A stretch of DNA of 64,000 nt from Corinectria fuckeliana (taxonomy: Eukaryota > Ascomycota > Sordariomycetes > Hypocreales > Nectriaceae): positions 124,001-188,000 of the forward strand of contig WPDH01000026.1 in NCBI GenBank assembly GCA_019137255.1, in the 5' to 3' direction. Positions 57,648 through 64,000 of this stretch are shown in pieces (position 1 is the stretch's first letter; each line of letters opens with the position of its first letter). Under the pieces are notes generated by a model, which was not told where the DNA came from, did no database searches, and was given only the letters and a program-made list of their open reading frames with translations. The translations under genes and the position numbers were made by a program.

Positions 57648-58899
57648 TTAAGCAGACTTGTCCTCGGTCTTGGCCTCCTCAGTTGCAGGCTTGGTCTCCG
57701 CCACAGCCTTAGCCTCCTCAACAGTCTCAGCCACCTCAGCAGCCTTGGCCTCTTCAGCTGCCTTGGACTCTTCGGCAGGCTTCGTTTCCTCAGCGGGCTT
57801 AGTGCGATCGGCAAGAGTCGTCTCCGCAACGACCGGCTTGCTCTCCTCGACAGGCTTCTCAGCAGGAGCAACCTCAGGCGTCTCCTCGACATCAGCCAAG
57901 GAAATGGTCAGACCCTCCTTGACGCTTGGTCCCTGACCGCCGTATTCCTTGGGCAGCGAGGAGACGATGCTCTCGAGCTCGGTGGCGAGCGTGGTGCCTG
58001 AGGTCATGGGGTGGAATTTGCGGAGAGTAGCCGGGGCGAGGAAGAGCTTCATGGCGCCGAACATCCAGCCCATGATGGCGGGGACGTTGACAAAGTACTT
58101 GTGGGCGAGCAGCTCCGGGTACGCCATAGAGAAGACAGAGATGGTCTCCTTGCTGGCAGCCTTGACGGCCGGGTGGATGCGGAAGAAGCTGACGCTGAGG
58201 TAGTCGTGGACCTGGATCATCTGATACGGGTCCTCGCCGCCCTCGGGGATAGCCTCTGTGACAGCGGCCAGGTTGAGCTTCTGCAGGCTCAGCTCCATGA
58301 TGGCAGCACGCCACTTGATGAACCTGGGGATGCTGTTAGCTGGGACTGTCTCTGCTTCGAGACTAAATTTAAGGAACTCACTCCTCGAGGTTGCCGAAAG
58401 TGGCCTTGTTATCCTTGACGGCGCCATAGATGTTCCAAGTAATGACGGTCTCCTTGCCGTCATCAGCCTTGTGGACAGTGACGAAGCCAAGGTCGTTGAA
58501 CTTCTTCCTGTCAAAGGTCTCGGCCACGAGGGACGCGGGCTGCATCTTCTTGCGCCACTCGAGAGCCGACGTAAGCTGCTCCTCAGCGGCCGCGACGTCG
58601 TCATTGTTGGCGCGCAGGAACTTCTGGAGCACGACCTTGGTGGGGACGTGGTCGATGTTGGACAGCTGGACTCCCCACATCTCGCTGTAGCCGGTCTTGG
58701 TGAAGATGTCCGCCAGGCGAGCGTTCAGCTTCGTGACGGGCGTCTCAACGGGAGCGGCGGCGGGCTCGGCGGGCTTCTCAACGGACTCCTCAGCGGGCTT
58801 CTCGGGAGTCTGTTTTAGAGGCTGTTCCGCGGCAGCGACCGCGGCGGCGATGGTTTCTGCCGGGACGGCGGAAGTAGTCTTATCCTGCTCAGTTGCCAT
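57648..58899 (-). CDS. SFH5: Sec14-like phosphatidylinositol transfer protein SFH5
   Basis: Two exons are inferred: 58899-58382 and 58323-57648, with a GTGAGT...CCCAG intron of 58 nt; the product is 397 aa. SFH5 exchanges phosphatidylinositol between membranes at the ER and plasma membrane. The N-terminal about 55 residues are Ala/Glu/Pro-rich. The CRAL-TRIO N-domain begins near TKTGYSEMWGVQLSNIDHVP with VVLQKFLRANNDDVAAAEEQ. The lipid-binding domain includes FNDLGFVTVHK, TWNIYGAVKDN, FIKWRAAIMELSLQ, QMIQVHDYLSVSFFR, AYPELLAHKYFVNVP and MFGAMKLFLAPATLRKF. The C-terminus is an unusually long Ala/Glu/Lys repeat tail (EETKPAEESKAAEEAKAA). All core elements are in place. Confidence 0.93.
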
Positions 58900-60467
58900 T
58901 GTTGCGATGATTAAGAAGTAAGAGCTGGATGAGTTGCAGCTACAAGTGGGTGGCTTTGATGAAGCAAAGGCAAAGAGGTGGTGTATGTAGGTAGTATGTG
59001 GCTGGATGCTGTTGTACGAAGGGGTTCCGATGGCGGACTGTGCTGTAGCTCCCAAAAACAGAACAAGGGATGGAAGCAGAAGGGGAGCTGAAGTAGTAGC
59101 GACTCGGTAGAAATTTCCAACTTTCTCTTCAACGTGTGTCTGGGGTTTGACTCGAGCCGAGACAACGGGTATTTGAAGATAAAACAATGGGAAAGCCGGG
59201 ATGATGGCTGCTGTTGGTTGCCGTGTTGTTTTGTTATCGTAATAATGCGCTGCAGCGAGATAGGAGAACGGAGTGGAATTTTGGTTGCGGGAATGTCCTG
59301 TTCGCATGGATGGCAGGGGGGCATCTAGGTTTGTTTGCAACGGCAACGGGGGTGTTGAGCCCCAGCAACGCGCTGTGGCAGGCGAACCAGTGGACAAGCT
59401 CCCCCGGAAGAGACCCCTTATTGCACTAAATTGCCACTAATTGCTCCACTGGATTGGATCTTGGGCGGCGGGTGCATCAGTGCATTTCAGGGGATGGCAG
59501 CGCACTGGGCAGCCTGGGGCCCCTGCTGTACATTGCGTCGATGCGCTCTCTAAGTACCTAGGTACGTACCTACAGAGTATCCGGGGTTCAGTGTAAGCTA
59601 GATTAATGCGGGATGGGTCTGTTATTAGAACAAATGCCATAGATATAGCTACATACTACGTATTATCATATTCCATCCCATTAGCCAGCCGTCTTCCACA
59701 CATGCTTACTTCGTACACTTCGGTCATTCTAGTCTCGTGTAGATTAGCCTTCCACTGATCAATAAGCAGGGTCCTTGCCTTGTCTCTCAGGCAGCATTCT
59801 AGGCCCCCCATTCCATGTCTCACTCGCTGTCTGACCTATGACTAACACGTTGTTCTAGTATCGATGCCTCACCATGAACCTGCTCGAACAAGACAAACAC
59901 AGTCCTCGCCTTAAGATCTCAACCACAATACTCTCTCCATACTGTCTTTGTGCGCTTTCTCAAGTCTTCACTGACGATCCCTTCCAAGCATTGACGTCTT
60001 GGCCATCACATGATGTCGCGTCAGGCTCATTTAGTACCTGGCCCGCATCATCGCCATCGCCATCACCGTCACCGTCACCGTCACCAAGACAAGACAAGGC
60101 ATTTCGCGAATTCCTGGCATTTAAATCCTTCAAAGAAGCATGTTCCATTCACAAGCCATATCGTTAACTAGCAGGATCGCGTTCCCGTTCGTGTAGCAAT
60201 CCGGGATCCTCGAAAACCAAGCCCTTGTATCTCATCCGAGAATACTGTTATCCCCAGTACCATCAATCCAGTGTGATTCCCCCAAAGCAATCCCTTAGGC
60301 GGTTAGGTTCGCGCCTTTGTCGGGTTGTGAATCACGATAGCAGAAAATCAAGATCAGTCAAAAGCGAGAAAATCGTCCCGCAAAAACAAAAAGTTACCCT
60401 TTCCTATGATGTGTGCCGTGTCATGCGGTCGCGCATGTATATGAGCCCACTTTGTGTTGTAGATCCA
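58900..60467. other. SFH5 upstream region and gene-free DNA
   Basis: No coding frame is supported. Contains TACCTAGGTACGTACC words near 59553-59575 and a microsatellite near 60045-60090. The end is the 3' region of the RRM gene. Confidence 0.45.
60045..60090 (+). repeat. CATCGC/CGTCAC hexanucleotide microsatellite
   Basis: Tandem CATCGC then CGTCAC units run for about 45 bases in intergenic DNA. Confidence 0.8.
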
Positions 60468-63400
60468 TCAGTTGCGCGCGAGAGCGCGGGTAAGGATGCG
60501 CTCAATGGCCGATAGCTCCTTGTGAGCGGCTTGAGCAAGGGTCTGGAGGTCGAACTGAGGGCCTTGGACGTAGTCGACCTCGGCCCAGAAATAGCCCCAG
60601 TACGTATCGGTCTGCTCGGCTTGCTCCTGGACACCAGTGCGGTCGGCCAAGGGGCGCGCGAGAACGTCACGCTCGGACTGCTGGGCAATGAGTCTGATGT
60701 ACCACTGGAGGTGTCATTAGTTTCTGGTGGCCAGGCCGAAGAATGGGTACGTGTACTCACCTCGAGGACGTCGAGGGGAATTCCCGGCTTTGGGACAATG
60801 GCGTATTGGTGAGCCCACGAGTTAGCATACCGGGGTTGTCCGTAAGCGCGCATGCCAATCTCGGGCATCTCGACAGTCCAAGCAATATCGTCCTTCATGC
60901 GGGCGGTGAAGCCCTTGCAAAGCATAGCAGAGTTGACGACTCGCTTGAAAAGCTGCGGATTGAGGTTGACAAGATCGTCGTCCTTTTCAATCGCCCGGGC
61001 AAGGAGACGGATAAGCTCACAAGTAGCGTGGAAGATGGACTGGCGCTGGATGATGGTGATGCACTCTGTCATGTACCAGGGAAATTTGCGAAGAGTGCTG
61101 ATGAGGCACTCATAGGGGCGCTGGGGGCACTCCTTGGAGAATGGTGACTAGAACGGTTTAGCAAAATAACGTAGATGGTGTTGCCTGTACTTACTCGGTG
61201 AGGGACTTCGACGTGCTTGACAAGCATCGTCATCTCCTCGCAGGAAATGAACCCCTTGAAGTTCTCCCAGGGCTCCTTTGGGTTGAAGGGCTTGAATCTG
61301 GGATGGGGGCCATCCCACAACACGCCACGAGCAAGCGGGAACAGATCCTTCATGAGACTAGCCTGGCTGGAGAGTTCAACTTCAACTGGGCGGTCACCAA
61401 GACGGCTAGTTCGACCCTGGACAGCATTCTGGTGATGTCTCTCGGCAGCTCTTGTCGCGTCGGCCATGGTGTGGAACTCGACGTATGCGTCCATAGTCTT
61501 GCTGGTAGCCCGTTCCATGATGATGTGAACGGGCTCTTCGGAATCGTTCAAGATCTTGCTGTTCCGGCCCAAGAAGGCGACCACTTCGGAGCGCTTGGTA
61601 GCGAACGGGATCTGACATGTAAGTTAGCGGTCGTCATGAGCACTGAAACAGAGAAGCAGGTGAGACTCACGTTCTTCAGCTTGACCACTCCATGGTTCTG
61701 AGGCTGTGCCTGTCGCGCTCCCTCGACGAAAGGAAAGTTCAGCGGGTTCATGGCCACCTCAAGCATAGGGTATCCGGTAGGGGTGCTGACAAGGTTCATC
61801 AGCTTATCAGAAGCCGGGAGCTCAATACCCGGAGCTGCGTTGTATGCCAAGGTCCCCTGGGGGGGGCCACATGCGATTGTAGGAGGAGGCGGGTATGGGA
61901 TCAGAGCCCGGCTCGACGAGGACGAGACAAACGGATCTTGGGCGGAGTTCCGGGGAGACACATGCATCACTTCAAGACCGAATCTGGGAGGAGGAGCAGT
62001 GTTGATTGGTTGGCCAGAGGTTCGGGGCGCATAGTTGCGCGGCTCAGTGAGTCGGCCAGACATCCCATTGCGTAGAAACGCATTGTTACGTCCGCCGAGG
62101 TGTTGGGGTGTCGGCCCCGGGCTCGTGTCGTGCAAGGTAGGCATGGCCTGGAATGAGTGACTCTGGGGTAGTCCTCCATGACGAACTCCGTGGTTCAGAT
62201 GCTGGGGCGTCGGCCCAGGGCTCATGATGTGCTGCATGGGTGGCATTCCCTCGAGCGAATCACGTTGAGGTGAGCCAGCTTGTCCCTGGAGCGAGTGACT
62301 TCGAGACGAACCGGCTTGTCCCTGGAAGGAGTTGCTCTGAGGCGAACCGACTTGGGTGTGGATGGAAGACACGGAGCCGTTACCGCCGGCATGATTCGCG
62401 GACACTGGGCCCGAAGGAGACTGTAGCAAGCCGACTGGCATCGAGCCGACATGGGGGCTGTTCGGAGGTACCGGGGGAACCGGGGGGGCATACCGGGCAG
62501 TAAATGCTTCTTCAGTGTTGCTATTTGGGACAACCGAATGGCCGGGGGCTCCATTGCCAGAACCGATATAGCCATGGGAAGGACTCTGTGGAACGTACCG
62601 AACGACAGATGTGTTGTTGACGTTGTGGTTGCTAGTAGGAGAAGGCTGTGGAACTCCAGAATCCGGGCGAGAATCTCTGTAGAAAGGAGTACTGTAGGGA
62701 ATAAACCCTTCAGAGGATGTATTGTTGACCTGGTTGTTGGGCACAGCGGAAGAGCCAGTGGTTCCAGAATCCGAGCGAGGACTTCCGTAGAAAGGGGTAC
62801 TGTAGGGATGAGGCTCGGCACGGCCCCGTGGAGCATACTGAATACCAGATACGTCATTGGCATTGGCGTAGTTGATGAAAGGAGGGTGAGAAACTCCAGA
62901 ACCCGAGTGAGAACCCTGGTGGAAAGGGATACTGTAGGGAACAAACCCTTCAGAGGATGCATTGTTGGTCAGGTTGTTGGGCGCAGACGCAGAGTCAGGG
63001 GCACCATGAACCGAGCGAGGACCATTGTAAAATGGAGTCCTGAAAGGCACAGGATGTTCGGTTGATGCGTTGTTGCCATGATGGCTAAGCTCAGCCGCAG
63101 AACCAGTGACATCATGAACCGAGTGAGAAGTTCTGTGAGCAGGGCCAGCTTGGATATACCGGACAGCAGTCGCTTCATGGATCTGAGTGTCGACGACGGA
63201 AGAAGGACTGGCAGCCCCTTGAACATAGCGAACAGCAGGTGTTGTATTGACCTGGCCGTTGGAGGCAAAGGAAGACGTGCTGCTGGCTCCGTGAACATGG
63301 CCAGGAGTTCCCTGAGCGTGGTGAGTAGCTCTGTGAATAGGGCTCGCGACTCCGTGGGCATGAACAGTAGCTTGGGAAGGGCTCACGACTCCGCGACTGG

Positions 63401-64000
63401 AACTCGCAACTCCGTAGGTAGGACCCGTGGCACCATAGACGGCACCGGCATTCCCCTGATGGTGACCAATAGACCCACGAGCATCTCCAGACACTTCGTT
63501 AGCGGAACCAATAACAGGCTGGGCAGGACCAACACCCCTATTGGCAGCACCAGGAGCTCCGTAGACAGGACCATTGGCGCCCTGTACGGGGGTGGGGCTG
63601 TTGGAGGTATCGTCGACTTGGCCACCCATCTAAGGGGCCATAACCGGGACACTGACATTGGCAGTAGGGCTGTTGGGGGGAACCGAAGAATAAGATCCAG
63701 AGTTGAACTGAGAATAGTTGGGAGGTCTGGTGGGAGAGTTGAACTGGCTCGACTAAAACATATATTAGCGGTGATCATACGGAGGACGAAGAGACTTGGC
63801 ATTCTAACCTGAAGAGCATTGGTCAAAGCCTGTTGAGCAGATGGAATCCAAGACTCAGAAGCTGGGTTCAAAGTCTCAGAGGGCGACTGGTTCCCGTTAT
63901 AGGAGACTATAGGTGCAAAGTTGTTGTTTGCATTGGTGTGATTCTCGAGAAAGGGAAAGTCTCTATTCAAAAGTCCCGTGAAATTCTGGTTGCCAGCGCC
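60468..64000 (-). CDS. Large low-complexity RRM protein, 5' partial, with one in-frame TAG
   Basis: Exons are inferred as beyond-edge to 63809, 63752-61671, 61611-61195, 61147-60761 and 60704-60468. The frame is still open at base 64000, so the start is off-window. The N-terminal half is Ser/Asn/Pro/Gln-rich with repeats such as EGFVPYSIPFHQGSHSGSG, EGFIPYSTPFYRDSRPDSG and MSPGPTPQHL. An RRM spans the third exon join (VVKLKNIPFATKRSEVVAFL, DAYVEFHTMADATRAAERH). The C-terminal 300 residues are well conserved-looking (ECLISTLRKFPWYMTECITI, NLNPQLFKRVVNSAMLCKGF, YWGYFWAEVDYVQGPQFDL). A TAG at 63630-63632 sits in frame directly before ATG 63629. From that ATG the protein would be 999 aa. A 54-nt in-frame intron with a weak GTTCCC donor could remove the stop. 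A cytoplasmic or nuclear RNA-binding role is inferred. Confidence 0.8.

Noticed and set aside
1..64000. tRNA genes, rRNA or CRISPR arrays
   Set aside because: I scanned intergenic DNA for B-box-like GGTTCRA words with flanking stems and for regularly spaced repeats, and found none convincing. A covariance-model search would settle tRNA and snRNA genes.

Overview
This window reads as nuclear DNA of a filamentous ascomycete, most likely a Sordariomycete. The genes carry short GT-AG introns (mostly 50-120 nt), and they include typical Pezizomycotina genes: the LIS1/NudF dynein regulator, an ASH1-type SET protein, the IMP nucleotidase ISN1, an RfeG-like Gln-rich regulator, and DNA polymerase eta with a ubiquitin-binding finger. 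Coding DNA is moderately GC-rich. It is separated by long gene-free stretches with CT-rich tracts, dispersed TAGGTA-type motifs and small AT-rich islands holding broken genes, as expected after repeat-induced point mutation or ordinary decay. The species is not determined from the sequence.

Layout. 0-11 kb: 3' part of an RBM5/10-like G-patch RNA-binding protein (+), a GPI-anchored aspartic protease (-), a decayed gene near 5.5-6.0 kb, ISN1 (-) and nudF (+). 11-15.9 kb: a decayed island with an ankyrin-like relic, an AT-rich core, another interrupted reading frame and an orphan ORF whose frames conflict. 15.9-23.4 kb: an APH-fold kinase-like protein (-), a cystathionine-synthase-like relic, a Dal5-type MFS transporter (-), a short-chain dehydrogenase (+) and a class II aldolase (-). 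The last three are packed head-to-head and tail-to-tail and look like a small catabolic unit. 24.6-27.2 kb: a broken Zn2Cys6 regulator and a frameshifted unknown gene. 27.9-31.9 kb: a nine-exon importin-7/8 (Nmd5/Sxm1) homologue. 32-36.7 kb: gene-free, beginning with a 2-N assembly gap in poly-G.

36.7-39.5 kb: an RfeG-like protein preceded by an unusual ATG-less open frame of about 460 codons. 39.5-41.6 kb: empty. 41.6-46.0 kb: DNA polymerase eta and a PFA5-type palmitoyltransferase, both minus. 46-52.4 kb: gene-poor, holding one 47-residue CxxC zinc-binding protein too short for usual ORF filters. 52.4-58.9 kb: ASH1 methyltransferase (-), a long regulatory or UTR region, a possible small minus-strand gene, and the Sec14-like protein SFH5 (-). 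60.5-64.0 kb: a large low-complexity RRM protein (-) running off the right edge, interrupted by one in-frame TAG immediately followed by ATG.

Most intact genes are housekeeping genes for RNA processing, nucleotide metabolism, nuclear transport, nuclear migration, chromatin, DNA damage tolerance and lipid transfer. The accessory part is 11-27 kb, where one probable sugar or sugar-acid catabolic unit sits among pseudogenes. Exon borders were placed by hand from splice consensus, frame continuity and remembered family patterns. No database or alignment was run.
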